64,000 bases of DNA. Origin: Ficedula albicollis. Lineage: Eukaryota > Chordata > Aves > Passeriformes > Muscicapidae. The notes under the pieces are model-generated. The model saw only the letters and a program-made list of their open reading frames with translations, was not told the origin of the DNA and ran no database searches. The translations under genes were made by a program, and so were the position numbers. The DNA lies in the NCBI RefSeq assembly GCF_000247815.1, contig NC_021692.1, positions 4,532,961 through 4,596,960 of the forward strand. The letters run 5' to 3'. Below, piece after piece: positions 26,471 to 41,615 of this stretch (within the stretch, counting starts at the first letter, position 1; every line of letters begins with the position of its first letter).

Positions 26471-29400
26471 TTTTCTCTCCAGTAGACCCTCAGGCTATTC
26501 CCTCTAAGTAAACAGAAACTAAATAGAGAGTCTACTGAAGAGAGAAGTCCCTGAGGTCCCTTGTCACCACGGTCAGAAAAACAGCCTGGCCCAGGGAGGT
26601 TGGCTGGGAGCTCTGCACACACAGAGAATCCTTCCCCAGCATTCTGGAGCCATCATCCAAAGTGACCCTTGGAGGGGAGAGAAATGCATCTATTTGGGAA
26701 AAAAAAAGGTGGTGTGTAATGGGCACAGGCCTTGCTTCCTGCTGGAGGAAGTGGAAATCTTTCAGCTCAAAGTTGAAGCAAAATGACAATGGGGACGGTG
26801 ACAATGACAGCAAGGTGTTTGTTTAATTTATTAAATGCAGTGGAGAAGCTTGGAAAATTCAGGGGGAGAGGACACTGAGCTGCTCTCTAAGCAAAATAAA
26901 CAGAGTGCAGGGGACATGGGCTGGGAAAAAGCCATTTGGGAACAGGGGACAATAAACCCACAGGTATTACTCATATTTTTATCTCTGAGTGTCCCCATTC
27001 AGGTCACTAAAATAACTAAAACAAGTGATTTTCCTGATTTAATATTGCTTCCAGCACTGATGATTTAAAATTAAACAATCAGATTGAGGAGCTTGTGTGT
27101 ATTTGTCTAAGTTAAACTAAATTATCAGCAAGCAAAGGTGATACAAGAAAAGCTCATTAGGTATACAGCATATTTCAATCCATGGAGCAGCATATATATA
27201 GAAAATGATCCTGGATATGAGTCCTTTAATGACATTGAATTATTCCTGTCAGACAACCACTAACAAAGAAATCAGCTTTTTGGTGTTAGTGGTCCCAGCA
27301 GAAAGAACAGCAACATGAACCAAAAAATACTGGATATAGTGGGAAATACTTATTCTTTGTGCTCCAAGCCGAAAAAGAGCCTGCTTTATTCTCCCACAAA
27401 ACAGGCTGTGCTGTGCTGCATCTTCAGACTTTTCCTTGCCTTTCAGCTCATTAAAGTTATTAAAAAAGTGGTTTTTTCCTGAGAGCTTAAGAACAGAGAT
27501 AATTCTGGGGTCAGTTTTAAGCAGAGGTTGCTTCCTGCACATCTTCCTACACCTCTTACTGCCATCACCTTCCCTTCCCTGCTTTTCCCTGGTTTTACGG
27601 ATTTTTCTCTGCATTCCAGTTGGATTTTTTTTTTTTCCCCCTAGTTCTTGTTAGTGCCCAATTCTGAACCTGTGGTGCAGTCAAAGGAGCCACTGAAATT
27701 ACGGTCTGTGCAGCTCCGATTTCCTCCCCTCCCAGTTTAAATCAGGCCACCCACTCCAGTTACATTTGTCTTCAGTCACCTTCTCGCCACCAACTCATCT
27801 CTGAAGGAATAGGAATAAATTGAAGTCAAATCTCAACTATTGTGTCTTCAAGGATATGACAACTGAATGATTTAGAGAGGCTGGAAAAGGAAATCTGCTC
27901 CCGAGAGGGTTTTGTGCCACTGGAGCCAAATGCCAGAGTGCTACTTCCAAACAATTGAGAGATCCTACAGAAATTGTCCGGAGTGATTTCTCATTCTTTA
28001 GTTTTCATTTTCTCCTGACTGAAAAGCTGTCTCGCAGTAGTCTTTTCACAAGCCATAAAGTTTAGACTTGAACTCTTTACCTTACTGCTCTGACCTCCTT
28101 TACCCCAGCTGTAAAACCCTACTGCCCATCCTTCAATAAATTTATCACCTCATAAACTCCCACTAGTGCTTCTCTACAATGCATTTAAAAGACACAAGTG
28201 GAAGGCCAGGCCTTCCCCCCTTGTCAAATATCACAATTGTCCAGTTTTATACCTGCTGCACAGGGAAATATTTAAGGACATGGCATTTTTCAAAGTCCTG
28301 CAGTTTTTGTAACAGCCTCCCCTGAAATAAAAGCATGAAGTTTAAATATAAACCCATGGATTGAACACATAAAACTGCTAGTCTCCAATTTCCCTGTTTC
28401 ACACAACTCCTGCTCTCTTTGGGGTAATGCAGATCCTGGAGGTGGGACTGGAGAGTTCATTGGTGATATCGTAATTAAAGACTGAATAAGAAATAGCTGA
28501 GCCATGGAGAATTCCCTCCATCCTTGTGGGAAGTGCATGGGGATGATGAGAACCTGCCACCTTGTCACCATGTCTGTCCAGACAAAAGGATCCCACAGAG
28601 GCAGGGACAGACACCCCATGAGTTATGGGGGTGCCCAAGGTAAAAAGTTCAGCCCTGTTGCCACAGGTCCCTGGAGAGGTCACAGAGCACTCAGAGGATG
28701 CTTCCTCTTGGGAGCCTCGGAAATAAAACCTGATTTTTTATTTTTTTAACAAGGTAAAAATACAACAGGCCGTGCTGGACATGTGTCTAAATCCCTTTTC
28801 CCAGCCTGACTCTGGGGTCTGGCAAGGATTGCATTTCACTCTGTTTGGCAGAGGGAAGCAAGGGACTCCTTTTAGTTGGAAGAGTGGAGAAGCAGCATGG
28901 CCTGAAGGATGAGCAGCAATGCAGCTGTGGCAAGGTCCAGCCTCAGAGATTTCCCACCCAAAAACTCCATGAACAGGACTGTGAACATCCTTTATAAGGC
29001 AATTCAAATACATAAAAGGAGTCACAACCAGCTCCCTATTTCAGTGAGGACACAAGCTACAGCCCTTGAGAGGCTCTAATCAAACCCGACTGGTAACGCT
29101 TTAATCAGCAAAGCTGTTAACCAACAGATCCACGTGGAACAAAACCTCATTTTAGTGCTTCTGAGGGTAACCCCAACCCAAACAGCAGCCTGGCTGCCCA
29201 AGTGTGTCATGCTGAGCTGCCTCCCAGCTCCAGTGGAGACATCTGTGCAGCTGGGCTGAGTGTGGAACACATTTTCTCTGGTCACTGTTACAGCTCAAGC
29301 CCCACAGTGTGATGAAAAGCACCACTAATACATCACATGGGCTGAATTTTATCCTTTCACAGAACTATTCCTTTTGCCTTGGACTTTACATAAGCCACAT

Positions 29401-30563
29401 TTACATGCTGAAGTGACCTCCAAAAATTTAGCACTTTTAACAAAGGACCAACATTTTCTTTTACCGGAAAAGAGGTAAATGAGGTTTTTCACTTTGGCCC
29501 AGCAGCTGTTTGTGTTGTAGCTGAATCAAGGAACACCTCAAACTATTATTTTCTCTTTCATAATGACTGGAATCACAAAAAGACAGAGAAATATGCCAAC
29601 AGAACCACAACACTTAATCCAAAAAAGCAACAGCAAACACTGGAAAACTTTTACAACGTTATTGCCATCAACACCTTGGTTCAAAAGTAAGGGAGAAGTG
29701 TCTGGGTGTATTTCCAAGCCAGGGAATAAAACAACTCCCAGAAGACTGAGCCATGTCCTACCTTTTTTATATTGCCCTCCTGGGAGGTCACCTCGGGATC
29801 AGTCAGTATTTGCTAAGGAAAAAACAGAATAGACACAAAATTGAGTTGAGTTGCAACTAAGAATGTTATGCAAGAATAGAGGTTAATATTGCTGTTGTTA
29901 TGATGATGAGGAAGAGAATGAAGAAATAATATATCATTCATAATAATGGCCAGAACTATCAACCGCACCCAGATGTTTTGAAAGCTCAATGGGGAATTTT
30001 CACCACAACTGATATTTATATTTATATATTTTAATAATTCCCTTAAGTTTGGCAGACAAGGACAGGTTTGTATCCCACAAGGTAGGTGTGGAGAACACGG
30101 GCACCGAGGGAACAGCACCCACAGGCTTCCCAGAGGTGAGTCCCTCAGAGCAGGGACAGATCCTGGGATGCTCCAGCCCCCAGCGCTCCAGCAGCTGCAC
30201 TGGGAGCTCTTTAATTCCCCCTCCAGCCGAGGTGTGGTGGAACAAGTCATTAAATCGCTGCTGTGCTCCACCTCAGATTAGCTCCAGGTCAGTGGGCATT
30301 CGGGGAGGTCAAGTACCTCAACTTTGCATCACCCTGGATACCCCACCAGGGTAAACACTCTGGGAACGGAGCTGATCGAGTGCCCTGGCCGCCAATTCCA
30401 GCAGCTCCCCGAGCTCTGCAGGACTTGGGATGGCCAAGGTCAAACAGACACCCAAGGGCAGCCCGGGACAGGGTGCCCAGGGATCCCAGACCCAGGAGAG
30501 GCGATTTGGCTGCCAAAGAGGAGGAAAAACCTCTAAGGAACAGAGATGAATGTGCAAGGAAAT
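26471..30563. other. Non-coding unique sequence, 4 kb
   Basis: No gene, CR1 or long simple repeat was recognised. A T-run followed by C-run lies at about 27627-27643. The parts at 27840-28080 (ACAATTGAGAGATCC and nearby) and 29880-30020 (AT-rich, ATATCATTCATAATAATGG) could be regulatory but carry no decisive signal. Frames on both strands are short and unrecognised. Confidence 0.5.
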
Positions 30564-30565
30564 AA

Positions 30566-32282
<1,717 letters not shown>

Positions 32283-33390
32283 GCTCCATTGTATTTTAGC
32301 AGCTGAGGGTTTGGCACGAAGCTCCAGGCTGCCTTTGGCCATGCCCAGGTGAGATCGACTGATTTACAAATTTCCAACTCGTTGCCAAATCTGCAGCTCA
32401 GCTGCACTAACAAGGGGCTGTGTTTCCATGGGAAGAACCCCAAACCATTCCGTGCTTTACACCAGCTCTAATGGACGTTGAAACTGCGGTTTCCAAAGTA
32501 GCTGAGAGCAAATAGGATCAAGAGGCAAATCCCAGAGCCATAAAATTCTGTGTTCCTAGCCTGGAACACCCTGACATCCCCGTGAATGACTGCAGTTAAA
32601 TATCAATCCTGCCTGTCCTGGATGTCACCGAGCTTCCAGGGAATGCTGACTGGTCCCAGTGCACTCACCAGGAATCAGCAACCCCCAAAAGCTTTGGAGA
32701 ATTAGGCCATGAAACTTCCAGAGCTGAAACAGAAATGCAAGACTACTCCAAAACATCCACAGGACGCAGCTGCCTCCAAATGAAGACACTTTCCTGTAAT
32801 TATTCCATGCAAAAAGCCTTTGGATACAATCAGAGAAGTGTGTGCAGTCAGAGTGGGTAATCCACCCGTCCAGCAGCACCATAAACGTGGAAGGGAAAGA
32901 AAACTCCAATGAAGTGCAAATTGGGCTGTGGTGGAGCCCTGTATAAACAGGCTTAAGAGTCAGGAATTCCTGAGTCGGAATCGAGATGCCAACACAAGCT
33001 TCCTTTTGTTGGTTTGGACAGAGCTGTGCTCAAGGGGCAAGTTCCTTCTCTCAAACCTTTTTTTTTCCCCCCTTTTCAATTCATAGCAGATCCTGAATCT
33101 CAAAGTTCTTAGAGAACAGAATTTCTGTGAAAATATTTCATCTATATTAAAAAATGGCGATTTTGCAGAAAATCCTCTGCAGGATCTTGCTGCTCGTTCA
33201 GAGTATTTGAAAATGGCTGAGTTTTGATATTTGGTGGAATCTTTTTTGAGTTCCCACCTATTACAGAACTTCTGGGGGAAAAACCCCTCAATATCATGAA
33301 GAATTGTAATTTCAGTGGAATCATCTCCACACTCAAACTATCAGAACATGGACAATTAGTGGTGAAGATGGTGGTGCTGCTTCACTGACC
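32283..33390. other. Non-coding unique sequence
   Basis: No gene was recognised. T-run at about 33058-33066. Confidence 0.5.
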
Positions 33391-33441
33391 TGTTGATCCT
33401 AAAGGTCTTTTCCAACTTTAGCAGTTTTGTGATTCCACGCG
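33391..33441 (+). mobile_element. CR1 LINE 3'-terminal remnant
   Basis: TGATCCTAAAGGTCTTTTCC followed by AACTTTAGCAGTTTTGTGATTCC matches the sense 3' terminus of CR1, including a degenerate terminal octamer (TTTTGTGATTC for ATTCTRTG-type). Only about 50 bp remain. Confidence 0.55.
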
Positions 33442-34439
33442 TGAAAAGGTGTTTTAGCAGTAGTGGGAGAGTAGGAAGTGGTTTAGATTAAACATTTCAT
33501 CCTTTCTTTACACCTGATTTTTAAAAGGATGTCCACGGTGTTATTATGGGCCGAGCTCTACCACAGACTTGCATTGGCTTGGACACATCCCACAGCCCAG
33601 TGTCCTGAATGTCCCATTTTCCCACTCCAGCTGAGCAGGGTGGCAGCTTGGGATGGTGTTGGCACTGGTGGGGCATCTGTGGAGCAGCAGAGGCCAGAGT
33701 TCTAAACCTCCCCTTGCCCAGCCAGGGCTCTGAATGAGCTTTCAGAAACCTTCCTGGGGGCTGGAGGGAACCTCAGAACTGTCCTGCTGCGTTCCCAGAG
33801 TGGAATAAAAACTGTCTGACGACACCTGTGCCACCAGACAGAGACCCAACAGCCAGACCAGGTGCCCTGGAGCAGAGCCCATCCCAGGACTCTGCTCTCC
33901 ACAGCCCATGGGAAGGGGGTGATGCAACACTGGGATGTCCACAGCACCTCCTGGCTAGAGGGGAGAGGCAGGACCAGGCAAAGCAAGCCCCAGATGTGAT
34001 GTTTATTAAGAAGAATAACAGAAGATACTTTGAAAATCTGCTCATGGGGTAATTTTAGCTCAGGCTGGGCTTCATCTCATGCGAATGCCACGAGACTAAA
34101 TATAGAGCTGGACGTGTGCAGTGGGCTGCACTCCTGCACTTAGCACAGATGTTCCTAAATGTGCTCAAAATTTACACCACATGCTTTTTCTATCAACTGA
34201 TCTGTTGGTTTCAGCCAGGGGAAAGACAACATGTCAGCAGCAGCCACGTCAGGAGAGCCTGGGCCTGGGCCTGGGCTGGAGGTGGATCTGCCCAGCCTGA
34301 GTGGGATTTCATTGCTTTTATTTCCCTGGGCTCAGGGAATTGGTGGCACCAGGATCCTGCCTCAGTTACACCAGTTAGGGATGTGCTAGAATTTTTGCAG
34401 AGACCCCTGAATGTATACTAAACATGTCAAGGAACACCA
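33442..34439. other. Non-coding unique sequence
   Basis: No gene was recognised. A small GGGCCT triplication lies at about 34258-34277. Confidence 0.5.
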
Positions 34440-34575
34440 TGTGATTCTTTTTGAAAAACAGTTTACAAGCTGGCATTCTCCAGCTGCAGTTAACCCTAAT
34501 TTGATTACATTACTGAGACAGATCACAATGAGCTTATGTAAATAGTAACGTTATCCATTCATTCCCCCAGCTCAG
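34440..34575. other. Candidate conserved non-coding element
   Basis: Unique sequence with CCCTAATTTGATTACATTAC, GATCACAATGAGC and TGTAAATAGTAACG. Contains TAATTT/ATTAC words, no repeat, no frame. Weak candidate. Confidence 0.22.
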
Positions 34576-35308
34576 ATAAACTGTCATTTAGGGGGAAAAA
34601 AAACCCCAACCCAAACTTCAATAGGCATGGCCTGATGCATTCAGCAAGGCATGGTGCATTCAGCAGAGATGACAGACTGGAACCTGCCCCTGCTGGATCT
34701 CTGTGAATCTGGATTTTAAAGAGGTATTTCCACATCTGCTCCGAGCTGGAAGGAGGAGAGAATGCCCAGTAATTGCACAGAAGTCAGGAGGGAGATAACA
34801 GCACTGCTTTCAATAACTTGGTCTTTATTATCATCTGATTTTTCAGGAAGAGCTCAGCACACCACTGATGGCATCAGTGATGCTCACAGCTAAGTGGGCA
34901 CTCCAGGGTTTCACCCAGTGCCTGGCCCAAGCCCTCCTTGGGTCAGGGCACTGGGGACATCACTTCCAGCCCTGGAACTGGGCTGTGCCACCTGCACCAT
35001 CTCCAATCTGCCTCACCACGCAGCTGGCTCAGGAAAAGAACTAGAAAACACTTCCTTTGCCTTAAATTATCCAAGGGCCTGTGATTCTTACTTGCACACA
35101 AATTCACATGAACGCTTCAGATGAAAGCAGAGGCTCTGGCCCTGCTGTGCCCAATTTGTGCTGTTCATAGCTGGGTTAATGGCAGAGTTACTCTGCTTGT
35201 CTGTGAGGCGATGGCCCCGTTGTCTGCACGGGCACAGGAGCAGCACGACCTGCAGAGCAAACAGCTCCGCCCAGCCAGCCTCTTGTGGCTTTAAAAAATG
35301 TCTCAGGT
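34576..35308. other. Non-coding unique sequence
   Basis: No gene was recognised. A small duplication (GATGCATTCAGCAAGGCATGG then TGCATTCAGCA without the leader) lies at about 34633-34667. Confidence 0.5.
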
Positions 35309-35432
35309 CACAAAGTCACACGAGATCCTGAGCTGGAAGGACCCACAAGGGTCATCCAAGCCCAGCCTGTGGCCCTGCACAGCACACACCAACAATCCCA
35401 GCCTGTGCCTGGAGCTCTGGCACTCACACAGA
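35309..35432 (-). mobile_element. CR1 LINE 3'-end fragment (other subfamily)
   Basis: The + strand reads CGAGATCCTGAGCTGGAAGG, ACCCACAAGGGTCATCCAAG, GGCCCTGCACAGCACACACC and AACAATCCCAGCCTGTGCCT. This is the reverse complement of the CR1 subfamily with GACCCACAAGG in its terminal block, distinct from the TTAAAGGTCA type. Confidence 0.75.
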
Positions 35433-35933
35433 GCCGAGCTGCTGAGCAGCACAGCACCCCAAAAACCTGGCAGAGTCCATTCCAGCCCCAGGCAGTTCCC
35501 AGCACCTCCAGGACATGGTTTCTGAGCAGGTTAAACCATTTGGAGAGCACTGGAGGCTCTCCTGTCCAGCAGCTCGAGTGCTCACACACCTCCCTGCACC
35601 TCTGTTCCACCCCAGCTCAGGAGACAACGCTGTTATTAAGCTACAAATGCTGCTCTTCATGATTGCCATTAATTATTCCCTTAAAAGTTTTATCCTGCCA
35701 GCTCCTGAGGGGGCTGGCCCTGGCCCAGTCAGGTATTTAGGCAAGAAGTGTCAGTGAGATGAACAGAACCAGGAATGTCTCCGCTCATAAGTGCTTTTCT
35801 GGCCATAGGCCAAGAGCACAAAGAACCTTGTGGGACCCAGCCCAGGCACAGAGCACCAAAACCCACGGGAGGTATTCCACAGGGAAGAGATTCTTTATAA
35901 TTTTATATCCATTATCATACAGTTTCAGTCTGC
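35433..35933. other. Non-coding unique sequence
   Basis: No gene was recognised; short unrecognised frames on both strands. Confidence 0.5.
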
Positions 35934-36290
35934 TTTGGGTTGGAAGGGGCCTCAAAGGTCATTTTGTTCCCCCCCTGCCATGGGCAGGGACACCTTCCAC
36001 TCTCCCAGGTTGCTCCCAGCCCTGTCCAGCCTGGCCTTGGACACTGCCAGGGATCCAGGGGCAGCCACAGCTTCTCTGGGCATCCTGTGCCAGGGCCTCA
36101 CCACCCTCAGAGGGAGGGATTCCTTCCCAATATCCAACCTAAACTTCCCCTCTTGCAGTTTGAAGCCATTCCCCCTTGTCCTGTTCCTCCAGGCCCTGCA
36201 AACAGCTTCTCTCCATCTTTCCTGTGGGACCCCTTCAGGTACTGGAAGAGCCCAATTAGGTCATCCCAAAGCTTTTCTTCTCCAAGATCT
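35934..36290 (-). mobile_element. CR1 LINE 3'-end fragment, best preserved in window
   Basis: Opens TTTGGGTTGGAAGGGGCCTC, then TGCCATGGGCAGGGACACCT, GCCTGGCCTTGGACACTGCC and GGGCCTCACCACCCTCAGAG. It continues to CATTCCCCCTTGTCCTGTTC and GACCCCTTCAGGTACTGGAA. About 357 bp of reverse-oriented CR1 3' sequence without large gaps. It serves as a good internal reference for what the other copies should contain. Confidence 0.95.
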
Positions 36291-37754
36291 TCATATATAT
36301 ATTTAAATATATGTATATACATTCAAACACAGCAGTCAACAACCCACAGAGCCACATCACAGCACTGATGTGAAAGAAACCCACAGAAAACCATTTCAGC
36401 AGTTAAATATTTAGTCTTTCAGCCCTATTGTTAACATGCAGGGATTTTATAGCATTTTCTTGCCAACATTTTACCAAAATCTTCAATTTTGCTGTAGTAA
36501 GCAAATCTGTGTGCCCAATTAACTCGAGGAAATTTTCAGTATCCTGCCTTGGGAATTTGAATGTGCCTGGAATTAAGAGGCAAGGGAGGAAAAACTCTTC
36601 TCTGAGGGCAAGAATTTCCTCTCCTTGCTGGTGAGGGAAGGAGGGTGAAGAGCAGAGCTCTGACTGGCAAGGAACAAACCACAGGCTGAAAAGAGTGGAA
36701 AGAATAAACCAACCATTCACTGCTAAGGGCAACCCCAGCACAATTGGGAACACTGGGGAGCAGCCAAGCTGTGGTTTGTGGCCCAGGAACAGCCTGCAAA
36801 GCCCTGCCACTCCACAGACCATTTTATAACCATTTATTTTTCAGCTGGAAGCCTGGGCAAAAAGCTGGAATGGTGCTGCAGGAAAAATGTGTGGAATTAG
36901 GCCCAAAATTTCTGGAAATCTGCTGCAGGGAACACCTCTGCACTTGCTCATGTCCTCTATGGTTTTACAGAAGAATCCTCCCTGTTCTCTAAATGCCCGG
37001 AGAACAAAATGCTGTTTGCAGAGGTGACTCAGGACAGGTTGTTCCAAATGGGGCTCAAAAGAAAGGAACATCCTAAATCATCCTTTAGTATGAAAGAGTG
37101 TGTTTGTACCCACAGAGCAAACTTCAGGGAAATGTCAGGGGGAGATAACGTGAAGAAAAATGGATGTTTAAGAACAAAGACGTTGAGAAAGAACACAAAC
37201 CTGTGATTTCCATGCACGGTATCACAACTTTTATCAGTGATTTTTAAAGACATAACTCCTCCATGCCACTGGGATGGAGTTAACTGCAGCTACCAGGAAG
37301 TCAAACAGGATCTAATGGAGAGAATTTGCAGTGACTTCAATGAGCTGAGGACTGGAGACTTCCAGCCAAGACAAATACGAGAGGGGACTGATTAGGAAAT
37401 GTCACCGTTTCTCCTGCCAAGCACTCAGGGCCTGGTGATAGGAGAGTATTAAATATAATCTTGCAGTCTTTAGGGGCTCTTTGATTTTATATTGCATTCT
37501 TATCGGGTTCTTAAAGTCCAGTGTTAATGAGCATGAGAAACTCACTTGATAGTTTGGCAGTTTTGCTGAAATCAAATGGAGTTCATTCATTCCTGGCTCG
37601 TGGATCCAGCTGGAGATGCCTTTCCCTTCCCTATGGCTCCACATGGAACCTCTGGCTGTTCTTTTTCTCCATCCCAGCAATCCAACATCACCTTTACAAC
37701 CAGCTCTTCATGACCACCATTAATAAAAAAATGGGCTTTGCCAATCATCAGAGT
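36291..37754. other. Non-coding unique sequence
   Basis: It opens with an AT palindrome (ATATATTTAAATATAT, 36297-36312). The part at 37200-37560 is unique and moderately AT-rich, with no repeats. No gene was recognised. Confidence 0.5.
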
Positions 37755-37890
37755 TACCCCATCCCTGGAAGTGTTGAAGGATGAACAGGTTGCTCAGAGC
37801 TGGTGGGAGGTGCCCCTGCCCATGGTGGGGATGGAAAAAGATGAGATTTAAGGTTCCTCCCAGCCAAAACCATCCTGGGATTCTGTGCAT
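37755..37890 (+). mobile_element. CR1 LINE 3'-end fragment
   Basis: TTACCCCATCCCTGGAAGTG begins it, then GGTGCCCCTGCCCATGG and TTAAGGTTCCTCCCAGCC, ending AAACCATCCTGGGATTCTGTG. The final ATTCTGTG is a CR1 terminal octamer. Sense orientation. Confidence 0.88.
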
Positions 37891-40190
<2,300 letters not shown>

Positions 40191-40240
40191 TCACAGAATC
40201 ACTTTGGTTGGAAAAGACCTCCAGGATCACCCAAGCTCTC
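40191..40240 (-). mobile_element. CR1 LINE 3'-terminal remnant
   Basis: TCACAGAATCACTTTGGTTG followed by GAAAAGACCTCCAGGATCACC is the reverse complement of a CR1 3' terminus. Similarity fades after about 50 bp. Confidence 0.7.
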
Positions 40241-41584
40241 ATTCTTGGTGTCTCTGTGGTGACTCAGCTCTGTTGGAATGTCCTTTCCAGAAACTCCCTT
40301 CTCCCTTCAGAGAGGCAGAGGTTCAGTACCTTCAACCCTTTATGGCATCATCAACACTATTTTTTCTTACAAAGTTCCCTTCATCACAGACAAGGTCTTG
40401 CCACTGATGCATTGATTGGCACCCATATCAGGGCAAGAGGAAAACCACAGCACTTCCATCCTTCCTGGCAAACAGGTGCCAAGGAGAAGGAATAGGATGA
40501 GATGTTTCAAAGGAAAATATTTTCTTCTTCAGGTCTCAAGAAACACAGCAGCTGTCTCTAACTTTTCCCACCACCCTGTGCTGAATGACAGCCTCCAACC
40601 TTACTGAAATGCAATCATTAGGCAGTTAAAATTTGAGAAAGAACAGAGAAAAATGACCTCATTTCATTCTCTTCCTACAGCCTCCAAAGACTGATAAGAA
40701 TTATGAATTGTTTTACCACATCCAAAGGGTCAACAAGGTTCAGAAGGCAAGTCCAGCCTCTGCCCTGGCATTGCACAACTTCCCTGAGCTCTCTCAGAGT
40801 GTTCCAGTGCCCCACATGTCCAATCACAAACACAAACATAAAAACCAGCTTGCAATTCACTACATTTCCACACAGAATTTGCCAGCTCCCAGTAAACAGC
40901 AGCTCTAGAGCTGTTCCCCAGTTCCATCCTGTTGGATCCCACAAACCTGGGGGTTTTGAGCTTTCTGGCACTGAGCCCCTGGAGAACACTGCTTTTGATC
41001 TGAGGCCTTGGAGAAGCCTTCCAAATTTGAGTGATGGAGTTGAAGTCATGGGCGTGTAGTTAAATAGAAGTATGTGATTTCACATGGTGAAGGGTTTTAA
41101 ATTTGAGGGTTTGAAATGTAGTAATAGGTATGGGACAAGATGGAGAGTTTTGGGTAGGGGCTCCTTTTTGGTGTTCTTCCTCCTTCTTCTTCATGGTTTC
41201 AGGCAGTAGTAGTAGTTGGTCAGTCAGTGTCACACTGAGGGTCACAGGAGTTTGGTTATTGGGTTAAAAGTATCAATAATATAGGTGTTAATTCTCTATT
41301 GGACTGTTTAGCTTTGAGAGACCTTGTAGCAGCTGGATCTTGCTCCATTTTCCTCACTTCTGGCAGGTAGCTAGAAGTGCTGCTGAACTCTCTGTACTTT
41401 AGATAAGATTTAATAAACAACCAAGCCCCAACACGAGAAAATCCGTTTCCTTTGTGTATTCTTTTAATCCAGGCTCTGAGTGGAGGCAGAAGAGACTGAG
41501 ACAAACCACAAATTAAGCAGTGTAAAACTGTTAAACCATCCCAGCAGCAGCCCCTGGTGCAGCCCCAGCGAGCAGCGAGCGCAG
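40241..41584. other. Non-coding unique sequence
   Basis: No gene was recognised. Short frames at 40675-41059 on both strands lack domains. Confidence 0.5.
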
Positions 41585-41615
41585 TGACCGCGCTGGGACA
41601 CGGCAGGCGCGGTCA
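41585..41615. repeat. GC-rich inverted repeat (possible hairpin)
   Basis: TGACCGCGC at 41585-41593 and its exact reverse complement GCGCGGTCA at 41607-41615, separated by a 13-base loop. It sits in a small CpG-dense patch (about 41568-41612) with about eight CpGs. Could form a 9-bp stem. No downstream T-run that would suggest a polymerase III transcript. Confidence 0.8.

Noticed and set aside
35934..36290. An active CR1 with reverse transcriptase
   Set aside because: Only 3'-end sequence is present in every copy; the coding region is absent.
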